Of a stretch of DNA of 64,000 nucleotides, positions 38,804 through 49,369 are shown piece after piece. The position numbers and the translations under genes are program-made. The notes under the pieces were generated by a model, which saw only the letters and a list, made by a program, of their open reading frames with translations, did no database searches and was not told the DNA's origin. The stretch is from Zerene cesonia (Eukaryota > Arthropoda > Insecta > Lepidoptera > Pieridae), in contig NC_052112.1 in NCBI RefSeq assembly GCF_012273895.1, positions 6,572,001 through 6,636,000 of the forward strand. Reading direction: 5' to 3'. How positions within the stretch are numbered: the stretch's first letter is position 1; the number at the start of each line of letters is the position of its first letter.

Positions 38804-41560
38804 AACCTACCAAGGTTTTACTAATTGTATGCTGGATTCTTAAAAAACAACATTTATAACAATAATTTTATGGTCATGTTAAATAATTTTCCCTTTTACT
38901 TTAATGAAATAAATTACATCTACATTAAAAACGTATAGATATGTAACGTATCTTCTACTAACCTTCCTGAGTCAAAACACAAATTCTACAATTTGTTCTT
39001 TGTACACAAAGAACTAAGATTTATGAGAGCCACCATTGGGTGTACTTCTCTCAGTTGAGGGTGCAAATTGAATCTAAAATATGCACATCGTTTGTTCGGT
39101 ATCTTTCTTAGGTTGAGCTCGAGGTTTCCTTTGAAGACTTCTATTCATGTAGCGCATGTGTTCAAAGTATTTTATTTTAAACAAAGATAATAAAATAAAA
39201 GTAATTTGCATAAAATTTTTATATGAATGCTCTGTATACGTTTATTTCTATAATTAAATCCTTTGCATGACTCAAATGACACACGCTAAAATTATATCAG
39301 AAAAATGACTTTTCATTTGAAATTCCGATTGAACGTAGCGCAGTGGCTACGGGCCAAGAACCGCATCACGAATTAATGTGGTGTAAACTTTTCACCGTGC
39401 CAAATGAACCCCAGAAAAGCTTTGTTGAATCCATGGCTTATTTTTATCTCATATATAATATATTTATAGTGAAATATAAGTGAATGCACTTTGACAAAAT
39501 CACATTTTGCACTTAAGTCACTTACATAAAAACGGTGTCTGTAATGGCAAAACCCATTGCATTTGAAATTAAACGACTTGAAGATTAGAAATATAAAAAC
39601 CGTTTACGGATATTCAACAACATTTTATAAATGGAATTTAAAAGCGCGCTACATCCAGGAGCGATATAAAATTTAATAAAACCCTCCCAACGTGTTGCGT
39701 TGATGACGGCCTCGAGGCAGGAGCAATACTCTCCCTCCGAGGAATCATAGATGCATGAATAAGTAAATCGGCGTGGGTTTTGCCGCTAAACTTGTAGTGG
39801 CGGGCGCTGTCTTATACGGTTACGTATGTACGCATCACGATGAAATCCGCAAACTTAGAGTTATATAAAGTAATAAATGATAAAAAGTCGTTTTCGCTTT
39901 ATGTTATATACACATACATATTACACAGGGTCTCCCGAATGTGATCAACTATGCTCAATGTTACTTATAGTTTTACGTACGCGTATTACGTAAGAATACT
40001 TATAAAATCCATGACGCATTTTTCTAAAAGAAAGAAATAAAAAAATATATTTATTTATACCAGGTAAAGTCATAAAAATAATTTGATATAAAAAACGCTT
40101 AATTAACCTAGTATAAAAGGAGATCCACTCAATATATTAAAGTCTAAGCCCATTAAAGGAACTTAGACCCTCCCCTGATTTTCAGTGGACAACACATTGA
40201 CCCCCTGACAGCGGCAAATATTCAATAAATTCTTACAACCTTATATGTTCATATTGACAACCCACCGACCTTTGCAACCCGTGCTCACGCTTACATTACT
40301 GACTGCATTAACGGAGTGGTAAATCTCGGCTGCGCGAAGTTAGTGATATAAAAATACAGTTTGTAACGTCGTTTTGTTGTATGATTATTTATTACGTTAT
40401 CATATGGGAAACTATAAGTGCCTTTGAGAATAGTACACCACATGTGGAACACCTTGTATACTTACATACATAAACCTGCTATATACTATTATCAATCTAT
40501 AACCATTCGATTTTTCATGCATTTTTTTGTAATTTTATTAAGATATAATCTTTCAATCAAATGAAGTATAAGTAAAATGCGCCCAATAAGGCTTTACACA
40601 CTCAACTAAAGGCCCACCTTCGCCTTAGATAATATCGAATCGATATTCTTCTCACCAAACAACATTTTGCCGTAAGTTTGTCGACCTAACCACTGAATGG
40701 TACATTCAACTTACGCGATTGCTTTTATATTATGTATCTTCTATCTATTTGTATTTCTGTCCAAGTCTGAAACTATTGGTCATTAGGAATTCATGAAGAC
40801 ATACTTACGTAAATTACGTTTTACCATGGACTAAATATAAATAGTTGAACGAGAACGTACAAAGTTTTATGGTCAACGTGATATTGTGGATACATTTTTG
40901 TATTATTCGAATGTAAACATATAAAAATTCTACGCTCTCGCAAATACAATTTTTTTGTTATTTTCCTTTTAATAACATGTAATAACTATGACCATGTCTA
41001 AAATATTTTACACAATTTTCAAACTAAAAACTAGATTCGTTTTAGCTATAAAATTAACAAACATAAAAATTGTATCATTCTTAGTATACGTCATAATTTC
41101 TTATCCCATTATATATAAATCAATTATAGTTTTAATGCCGGTATTATAATATACGAAGAATACTCAATAAAATAATTAAATTTATCTTAATATATTAAAC
41201 GTTTAATTATGACTGACCAACGTAGTCGTTTTTATTCCTTCTTTAATTAAATAAATTACTGCTCTGATTTAATTTAATAGCTCCTCCAATTATAGCTAGA
41301 AAACAAATATGTTTGTGATGAATTCACTCGTTCATAATAAATCCAAGTGTATTTCAACTAAGGCTCAGACATTCATTCGAGTTCAAGTTGATTCACACGA
41401 TTCACTATCAATTTAGAGCGAAGTGCAAAATCGATAGTTCGTCTATTGTCTTATCAGATAATGGCGATTTGCTTTGTGTTTAGGCAATTCTATTTTTGAA
41501 AACTTTTGAGATGAAGGTTTTTCAAATTGTGTAATTCATAAAAAAATATTTGAATGTATA

Positions 41561-41718
41561 ATGTGGATAACATCACCACTGCTCGAAACGGTGAAGGGAA
41601 ACATCAGTTTCCTCAACCGGTATGTCTGAGAATCAAAAATTCGACGGTATGTGATATCTGCCAACTCGCACTTAGCCAGCATGGTTTATGACCTCATAGG
41701 AAGCCTGTGTCCTAGCAG
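41561..41718 (+). mobile_element. SINE fragment lacking the tRNA head
   Basis: atgtggataacatcaccact to gcctgtgtcctagcag follows the body of the SINE at 3876-4174 with many substitutions and a deletion. The head and the (GAT)n tail are missing. Confidence 0.72.
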
Positions 41719-42109
41719 GGGGTCAGTCAAAATTTGGTCGCTTAATTAGGCATCAAAACGATATTTTTTTAACAAAAACCTAAAACGGTTTAAAATTACC
41801 GGAACCAAATTTAAGTGGGACTTGGCATTCACTAGCTTTCAAATAGAAACAAATCATAAAAATCAGTTAAAATTTACGAGGTGAAAACATAAAAGAATAA
41901 GTACAGTCAAATTGATAACCTCAAACTTTTTTTTGAAGTCGATTGAAAAATAAAATTTGAGATAGGACAATATGTAAGCGTGTGCATTTCATTTATTCTT
42001 TTCTAATTTAAACATTTCTAACAGAACAAATTAAAATTGTATTTCACATATTTGTACAAATTCTGTTGATTCTTTCTGTTGTGCGGTATGAAAACAAATT
42101 ATATGTACA

Positions 42110-42237
42110 CTAGCTGCACCCGGCAAACGCTGTTCTGCCTTACTCTGATCATTTCGAGATATGAAAAATAAATGTTAGCCGATTCTCAAACATACCCGAT
42201 ATGCACACAAAATTTCATAAGAATCGGTCAAGCCGTT
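42110..42237 (-). mobile_element. Helitron-like element, antisense, cut by a gap
   Basis: Starts (plus strand) CTAGctgcacccggcaaacg then ctgttctgcc and runs to gaatcggtcaagccgtt at the N block. It is the reverse complement family of 52608-52786. Confidence 0.72.
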
Positions 42238-42337
42238 NNNNNNNNNNNNNNNNNNNNNNNNNNNNNNNNNNNNNNNNNNNNNNNNNNNNNNNNNNNNNNN
42301 NNNNNNNNNNNNNNNNNNNNNNNNNNNNNNNNNNNNN
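42238..42337. other. Assembly gap, 100 N, inside a repeat
   Basis: Placeholder-sized gap that interrupts the Helitron-like copy starting at 42110. Confidence 0.98.
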
Positions 42338-43122
42338 TATTTGTGGCATTTACGTCATTTTTCTAAGAGTATGAATTTATTCTATATGTATATGTTACAA
42401 GCAAGGACCACCTCGTCTCATATATCTGTAATTCTTATAACGCATGAACTAAGAACCTATGAACGCGGTAATGTTATTTTTGCTCACATGACTTGTTTTT
42501 GTTTACTTGTATTTTAACAGCAGAAGTAACTATATAAGGGAATTTTACGAAATATTTTAACACCTGCATAAAATATCTTACATAGTATACACTTGGTCTC
42601 ATAGAAGAGCTAATAAAATGTAACCATTATAAATTATGCATAATAATCTTTACATTATGACTAAGAATCTCAAGTTTAACTCATAATTACTAAGAGTGTG
42701 TGCGAATAAAAACGTAAATAGTGGAATTTGAACGGAGACTGTGATTTGTGGTTCAAGTGTTAATTAATATGTAGCTACACGAGTTTCTGTGAACGGAATT
42801 GAGATACATATTGTATTATAATCGTTACATAAAGCGTTAGCGATAATATTTACCGCAAAATTCGCTTATTATTTGTTATTTATCTAAACTGGTAACAAGC
42901 CAGCTAAAAATATATGATGTATATACAGTTAAAGCAGAGATGTTAACCTCATTTGTAAGTCAAAAATATTTGATACTTTTAAATTGCCATGACCTAAATT
43001 GTTATGTGTTAAGGATCGAGAAGTTCCTAATATAAGCTTATTGTTTTTTTTTCTACAGTCTTTTGAAATTCAGTTAAGTTTAAAATGTCAATAAATGTTT
43101 AGTGTATTTTATTAGTACTTAC
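42338..43122. other. Intron or flank of MCTP, no exon seen
   Basis: AT-rich, immediately downstream (minus strand) of the last visible MCTP exon's donor site. No coding motif. Confidence 0.6.
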
Positions 43123-43306
43123 AAATTTGTCCTCCGCGGGGGGGTCATGATGGATACCGTTGGATGTCGGTATGCTATCTATGGGCTGGCTTCTTTCTGT
43201 CCCGCTCAGTGTAATCAGCAGGTGAAGGGATCCATACCCGCATTCCAGCTCCTGCCAAATCTCGTGTGTCCTCTCTTTTTCCATTTGCGCAAGATCTATG
43301 ACGCAT
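43123..43306 (-). CDS. Mctp: MCTP exon: end of the second C2 domain and spacer
   Basis: Acceptor attttgtcag, donor GTAAGTAC; ends in phase 0. Encodes CVIDLAQMEKERTHEIWQEL, then GSLHLLITLSGTE, then a polar spacer ending PPAEDKF. In insect MCTPs this spacer is followed by the third C2 domain, which I do not find to the left. Confidence 0.85.
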
Positions 43307-46300
43307 CTGACAAAATAGACACACTTTATCAATATTGCATTGCCGTAGTCAGTTCTGATTCGTAACTGTACAAATGAATATCATAAGCGGTTGTTCCTAC
43401 GTTGTTGTTCCTATGAAAAGCCCAAAGCGCTATTAAAAGTGCAAAGCAAAGAAAAAGTGAAAAAGCTTTGAATAATATTTCAAACTACTTAATACTTTTA
43501 CTACTTACTACACTACTAAAACATTAAATAAAATTTCTATAAAAAGACTTCAACGATGCTCGTCGGTCAAAAAATTGATGAAGTTTTTACCGTAAAATTA
43601 TTTTTAAAACTATTTTTATCCTCGTCTATAAAATTAAAAGCGTATTACTGTTAATAATGTTCCATTTAGTCATGTTCTGTTGCGTTCTAAGATTGAACTA
43701 AAATACATGTATACAATATACTTATTTTAGGAACTAAACACAGAAATAGGCTCAACAACTTTATTTTATTGATGAAACAGAAAATAAAAGTGTCACGAAT
43801 CAATTTCAAAATCAAAGTATGGTTGATACTTACTTGCCCATAAAAGTCTTCTGTTTAACTTTATGCCATACTTTGATTTGTAGAGAGTTATCTTCATACA
43901 GATGTAGGTTGAATCTCTCACGCCAAATTGGCTTAGATTTGTGGACTTGCTTCGATTTGTGAGACTCGTTACCCAAGCTGCAAAAAATTAGAGATTGATT
44001 TTATTTTGAAGTAAAGATACCTAAAGAATACGCGACAGTCGATAGCTCTGTGACTGATATTATCATTTTATTTAGTAGTGCGTATCTTTCTATCAACAGC
44101 GAATAAAAGGTTAGGTTAGTTTTTTTTACTGTTTCTTGAGTTTTACAATTTCCGTATCAAAATTGAATGAGTTTATTTTTATTTTATTGAGTTCATTGGG
44201 ATTCAATTTAAATTTATGATGTGTTTATTTTTCATGGTGTGAATCACTTCACTTCCTAAAATGGAACCAAATGACAGCAATAACCTTTTAAGCACAAATC
44301 ACGCTAATTTGTTGAAAAACCACGGCGTAATAGAACAAAAGAAAATAATTAAAAAAACAATCGGATTGGTAGCCTCCTTCATTTTTGGGAACGTCAGTTA
44401 AAAACAATGATACGAATTGTGCAAATCACCGTGTTTGTCAGTTTTTTCTAACAATAATTCTAACTTCGAATAGGGATATTATTTGCAGGCCACTTAACAG
44501 CATTTTTTACCGTTTTAGTCAAAACGACAAAAACTCAACCTTCAGATATACAATTGATTGACAGTTTTTCTGTAAAGTTTATGTAAATTATGTTTTGGTA
44601 AATTCACAAAGTAATTTAATTATTAGTTTAAAATATCACAGCCAAATATATCCATTAAACTTATAAGTTGAATAAACATAAAATTTTCAATGAATGTTCG
44701 ATTTAAAATAAATATTTTGCTTTATACATACCTTGCTTTATCTACAAATTAAAACCAGTACACAAAAATTTTGCCGCGTGATCTCAGATAATATCTTTAC
44801 AAGCACGTGTCTCGTTAACTTTGCATTTGGTATGCTGAGGCTCTATTATATCTATTCTGAGTTGTATTAAAAGATTATAAAAAAACGGTTACAGTTATAT
44901 TTTATAGGAAAATTTAAATTTCTTATGGTAATTGTTCCTAAGTCAGTTACCGGATGCATAGTATGCCATCCGACAATCAATCCAGTATATGGTAGTTTTG
45001 TGAGAAACTATAGCACTGAGATATAGGTTTGGTCTTCGATGAAGCAATTTTTGTTCTTATCTACAGAGAAAAAAATACAAAAAAGGAGTATTATTCTGAA
45101 CTTCGTACTTTTCCCTTCCTACCAGGTTGACTGGCAGAGATTGCTGTTAAGCAATAAGGCCGCCTCTTGTACAAACAATGTCTTTTTTCTGTTTATTGTG
45201 TTCTTGTTGTTTCTTTCTAAGTTTGTACAATAAAGCATTAGAAATAAATATTATTACGATTGTAATACGTCTTTACATAATTTATTAGGAATCATTTGCC
45301 ATCGTAATCGTGAATGAATTCTACCCAAAACCGGAATATATAACACGATATCGGGGGTCCCATCCCCGATATCGTGTGTGAGTAAATGTAATCTCCACTT
45401 AAATAAAAATATTAAACATGAAAATGTATTTGCTAATTACCTAGTCCATCTTAAAATTAAAAAAAAAAAATGAACAGTCAATATTAAACTTATGATAACT
45501 TATTGAATTGTCTTATAAGTAAATATGTATTTTGTAGTTAACATTATGATGATTTATGATATGATAATTATATGTGACTTACTTGAATTTACAGTAAAGA
45601 CCATTGGAGTTACTGGCGGGTCCGTCTGGCAAATCTTTCGCTTCCACGAGTACAATATTTACTATTGACGTCCATGATTTCTTGAGAACTTCAAACTTTC
45701 TGTTTTTCAACAGATACTGAAATAAAAACAATCTTTTTAAATATTGCAAGTTATCCTCTGTTTAGCAATGTTGTGTCTTCATGATATTGCATTTTAGAGT
45801 TTTAGATTTTTAAAATAATGTTCTCTTTCTTTATTAGGGTTTCCTTTGTAACTTAAAAAAGAAAATTATTATGCTAATATGGTGCGTGTTTCATTATTGA
45901 GATATGGGCACAACCTGGACATAAATACAGTTTTTAAATTAATTATTATTATTTTATTATTTAATACATACACTTCTTTGTATATTAATAATTAATTCTA
46001 AATATATTGGTACCTAATGTCATGACCACTGACCGCAGTCTTTTAGTTTAATTCTCTTCAAACAATTTCGTATATTTTAATAATTTTCATATCCTTTAAA
46101 ATGCTTATTTACTTTTACATATATAATAACTGGTAGTTATATTATTATATATATATATATATATATATTGAAATATATAATATACGGATGTTCTTTAAAC
46201 CGGTCACTAACAAAACAATGGTTCACGCCAATTACTTGCAAGATTTTATGAATGCTAATACATTGGCTTATTAAAAATATTTAAAAGATTAAAATAAAAA

Positions 46301-46562
46301 TAAAAATTGAGCCTTAGTACGTTGAAGTAATATACGTATTAGTAAATTGAGGAAAAAGCAAAATTAAATTTTAAACTCGTAGATCGATAACGTTCTATGC
46401 TATATAATTTCAGAAGCGGGTTGTTTTACCTTTTGAACTTTCTTCCCGTGGTCTCTTAGCAAAGTCAGCCCATTGCCAAAGCGGTCCATTATTTGATTTG
46501 GGACTGCAAGCGCCATGGGCGATAGGGGGTCCATCACCAGGCCGTCCGGTATCGGAATTGAC
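43123..46562 (-). CDS. Mctp: MCTP protein (multiple C2 and transmembrane domain), partial gene, 4 exons
   Basis: Four minus-strand exons (46562-46430, 45716-45583, 43977-43834, 43306-43123) join in frame with GT-AG introns to give about 198 residues. The order is a linker (SIPIPDGLVMDPL...), then a C2 domain (WTSIVNIVLVEAKDLPDG ... LYCKFNLGNESHKSK ... IWRERFNLHLYE ... IKVWHK), then CVIDLAQMEKERTHEIWQ and LHLLITLSGTE, which is the signature end of the second C2 domain of insect MCTPs. Family knowledge: MCTPs are ER/endosomal membrane proteins with three C2 domains and two C-terminal membrane segments, acting in presynaptic calcium sensing. In this C2 the aspartates usual in the calcium loops are replaced (NGLYCKF where SDPY is typical, VWHKV where WDKD is typical). 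The first and third C2 domains and the membrane segments are not seen. The gene must continue on both sides. Family call is strong. Confidence 0.88.
43834..43977 (-). CDS. Mctp: MCTP exon: middle of the second C2 domain
   Basis: Acceptor tttttgcag, donor GTAAGTATC. Encodes NLGNESHKSKQVHKSKPIW then RERFNLHLYEDNSLQIKVWH and KVKQKTFMGK. It matches the polybasic strand, W-x-E-x-F and loop 3 region of C2 domains; the usual loop 3 aspartates are absent. Confidence 0.86.
45343..45377. repeat. Perfect 14-bp GC-rich hairpin in an MCTP intron
   Basis: acacgatatcgggg, loop gtcccat, ccccgatatcgtgt. Lies in the intron between the exons at 45716-45583 and 43977-43834. Confidence 0.8.
45583..45716 (-). CDS. 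Mctp: MCTP exon: start of the second C2 domain
   Basis: Acceptor ttatttcag, donor GTAAGT, ends after two bases of a codon. Encodes YLLKNRKFEVLKKSWTSIVN and on through LVEAKDLPDG to NSNGLYCKF, the first beta strands and calcium loop 1 of a C2 domain. Confidence 0.86.
46146..46168. repeat. (TA)n microsatellite
   Basis: Uninterrupted ta repeat in an MCTP intron. Confidence 0.95.
46430..46562 (-). CDS. Mctp: MCTP exon: linker before the second C2 domain
   Basis: Acceptor tttgtag at the right edge, donor GTAAAAC at the left edge. It enters with the last base of a split codon and leaves at a codon boundary. Encodes SIPIPDGLVMDPLSPMALAV and continues to LLRDHGKKVQK. No domain, but it joins in phase to the C2 exon. 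Confidence 0.8.
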
Positions 46563-47659
46563 CTACAAATAAAAATAAAAGGTGAAAATAATTGTTTAAA
46601 TATGAAGTTAGTTGGAGTATCCTTTATTCTGTTACATTTTACTGACAACTTAATTTTGAAATGTATTTATGTACGTTCATAATATTTCAATTTTGTAAAA
46701 TCTTTTTCCTGTTCACGTTTACGTATCTGATATTCCGCAGTTGTTTATTTTTAATCTTGTGGTCTGACATTTTCTAAGAAATAATAAAAGAAAAACTTGC
46801 AATTGCAGTTAGCCCATTACATACGTGTATTAAAAAAATTCATGAAAAATGTGAAAAAGGTCACAATACTGAAAACAAACATATAAAAAAACGAAGTAGT
46901 GTTACTAAATAAAACAATCATACAAGAACTCGAACTTAGTACGTTTAGCTGTCCCCACCATCCAACAAGAGCGCTCTATGCATATTAGTTTGGTGGTGTA
47001 TGCATCTTGCCAATCATAAGCGCAAGCACATTGTGGTCGAGGAACGACTCTAACTATATGCACAGAGTGACCCCCCCTTTTTATCTCCTCATCATCGCAC
47101 CCCTCCCTTCCCCCTCTCTTATGCTGGCATTTTTAGAAAATATCATATGCAAATGATATATTCGAAACTCACAGAACCCACTCAAAATGGAATTGATTCC
47201 TATCTCACAAATAAGTTTCTACTTAACCGTCAATACATTGGGACTGTGTTCAAGGCGGTACCTGTTTTATTCCGCCTAACAATTTGATTAATTAAAATAA
47301 CAGGTTTTATTAAAACAGAATATGTTAATAGTATCAGCTTACAACCAAAACATTTTTAATTACCATTTTATTGTAATTTATTTATGACAAACTTATTGCA
47401 CGCCTACAATAATTTTCCGCTCCATTAAAATACGATTATTATATTTACTCTTCAAGTTGGCTCCTGATTAGTTCCGCCATATGTACCTGGTTTTTAACAA
47501 AATGTTAGTCTATGTTTGATATCTTCCCAAATTCTTATATATTATTTTAGATTTATTAACGTGTCTTTCTAGTTTACCCCTTTTTTATTTATCCTTCTCC
47601 AGACACAAAAATCATATCATAAAAGCGCTCGGATGCGACGTGAACGTAAGACGAAACGA

Positions 47660-47792
47660 CACAACACTTTAATATTATNNNNNNNNNNNNNNNNNNNNNN
47701 NNNNNNNNNNNNNNNNNNNNNNNNNNNNNNNNNNNNNNNNNNNNNNNNNNNNNNNNNNNNNNNNNNNNNNNNNNNNNNGGGCGGAGAGCTAG
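47660..47792 (+). mobile_element. Helitron-like element spanning a gap
   Basis: Left side ends ctttaatattat at the N block; right side starts gggcggagagCTAG then T. Both halves fit one element with its middle missing. Confidence 0.55.
47679..47778. other. Assembly gap, 100 N, inside a repeat
   Basis: Placeholder-sized gap within the Helitron-like element. Confidence 0.98.
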
Positions 47793-48639
47793 TATTTCAT
47801 AAAACTTTATTTAAACAACGACAAATTGCAATCACGCCATTTCAAATTCTGCCCTTGTAGCTCACTAAATCTGGCGTCATAGACTTCAGAGTTGATTTAT
47901 TTCATTTAAAAATATATTACCATAATGCAGACTCGCTTACGCCCTAAAATCGCTTGAGCATTTTTATATCATTAAAATATATTAGGAATTGTAAATGTAT
48001 TACGTAAATACGGCCAAATACGGTAATCAATACATTTTTTTTTATTTTTATGTTTTGACATATTTAAACACAGGTTTTTATACTTCAACAGTTCATAAGA
48101 TTAGTACATGTGTTCACTAAGGAAGCCATACACTGATTTTATTCTAATCTGCCTTGTTTTGGTGAAAGGTTACTGGATTATACGGATATATATAAATCTT
48201 ATGCTGGTAAAATAATAAGGCTTTGAGAATGGTATTCATAAAAACTGTTGAGGGAAACTGTTCTATATATTCATATCGAATATATGTTTCGATACAAAAG
48301 GTACGTAAAGCAATATGGTTTTCTTGCTTATTTCGCAAATGCAATAATATAAATTTCGTTCGATTTAGCAATCTTCCTTCAGGCGCTTATTGTTCTCGGG
48401 ATGGGTTTAGTCCACGTTAATATTATAAAAGTTTCTTCCATTTGATCTGTTATGTATTTTTTATAAAACGTTAAACGGCCTCAGACTCAAGAGTTTGTTT
48501 AAAATATTACTTTATAGTCACAAACGTTTTACCATGAAGTTGTTTAAAAAATTGTGAATAAAATACAACAATTATCTAATATCTATATATGGAACAAGGA
48601 GACAGTTTCAATATCTAATGTTTATTTTTTTATCAAAAA

Positions 48640-48805
48640 CTAGCAGTCAGCCCTGCCTTCGCCCATAGTACATAGCCTATAATCACTGGGAGATCACGTA
48701 CATATAAAAAGGTAAAAGAATTTCTGATTTCGGTAGAGTGGTTCCTGAGATTATTAGATCTCATTCATAAAAACAAACTCTTCATATTTATATTATAAGC
48801 ATAGA
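48640..48805 (-). mobile_element. Helitron-like or related element, antisense, complete ends
   Basis: Plus strand starts CTAGcagtcagccctgcctt and ends tatattataagcataGA. On the minus strand this is TC...CTAG, with an A before and a T after, as in Helitrons. Interior segment: gatttcggtagagtggttcc. Confidence 0.6.
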
Positions 48806-49174
48806 TGCTCGCCCAGTATTATATTGCCAATGTTCTAGATAAAGCTTAAATAGGTCAAAAAATGTGTTGCGCGAATTCTACACGACAGCATATGTGGATA
48901 CCTATATCAACAAAAAACAAAACGTTCTGAAAATAATGTCATTAAAACAAATACAACTGGTAGTCGAGTTTTTACCACGCAAGCAATTGAAACTTTACCC
49001 CATGTCATCTAAAAATCATTAGGCCGCAATCAATTCGAAACACGACACATTTATAATATTTTCACTCAGCAAGCAAATCGAGTTTTTATTTGATGACTAA
49101 TATTTTATGATTAAGTTGTTATGAAATATATTTATAACTTTTATACTAATAATACTACCATTTTTATGTGATCA

Positions 49175-49369
49175 TCACAGCCCATGAACAAACAACAAAA
49201 AGATTAGATACAAAAAAGATTGACATCTGGAAAGATGACATGGACTGGGAAGAGTGAGGAAAAAGAAACAACCCTGCAGCTCCCCCACTCTCCGTACATA
49301 ACACAGCAGCAAGCTACTATTGCACGGTTTTCTGTGGAGGTGTGGTACTTCTCCGGTGAGAGCTGGCAT
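49175..49369 (-). repeat. Probable retroelement scrap
   Basis: Minus-strand text (gaagtaccacacctccacag, aaaccgtgcaatagtagctt) resembles a repeat recurring in moth genomes. The open frame across it is not a host gene. Class uncertain. Confidence 0.3.

Larger units (their letters stand above)
34508..42109. other. Non-coding AT-rich stretch
   Basis: Contains small repeats listed separately (35360, 36908, 38305, 38774, 41561). No MCTP third C2 domain or membrane exon is found here on the minus strand. An open frame at 34807-35058 has no recognised domain. Confidence 0.5.

Noticed and set aside
39340..39420. tRNA-like A box (tagcgcagtggctacggg)
   Set aside because: No B box at the right distance and no repeat body recognised; could be a SINE scrap but not supportable.
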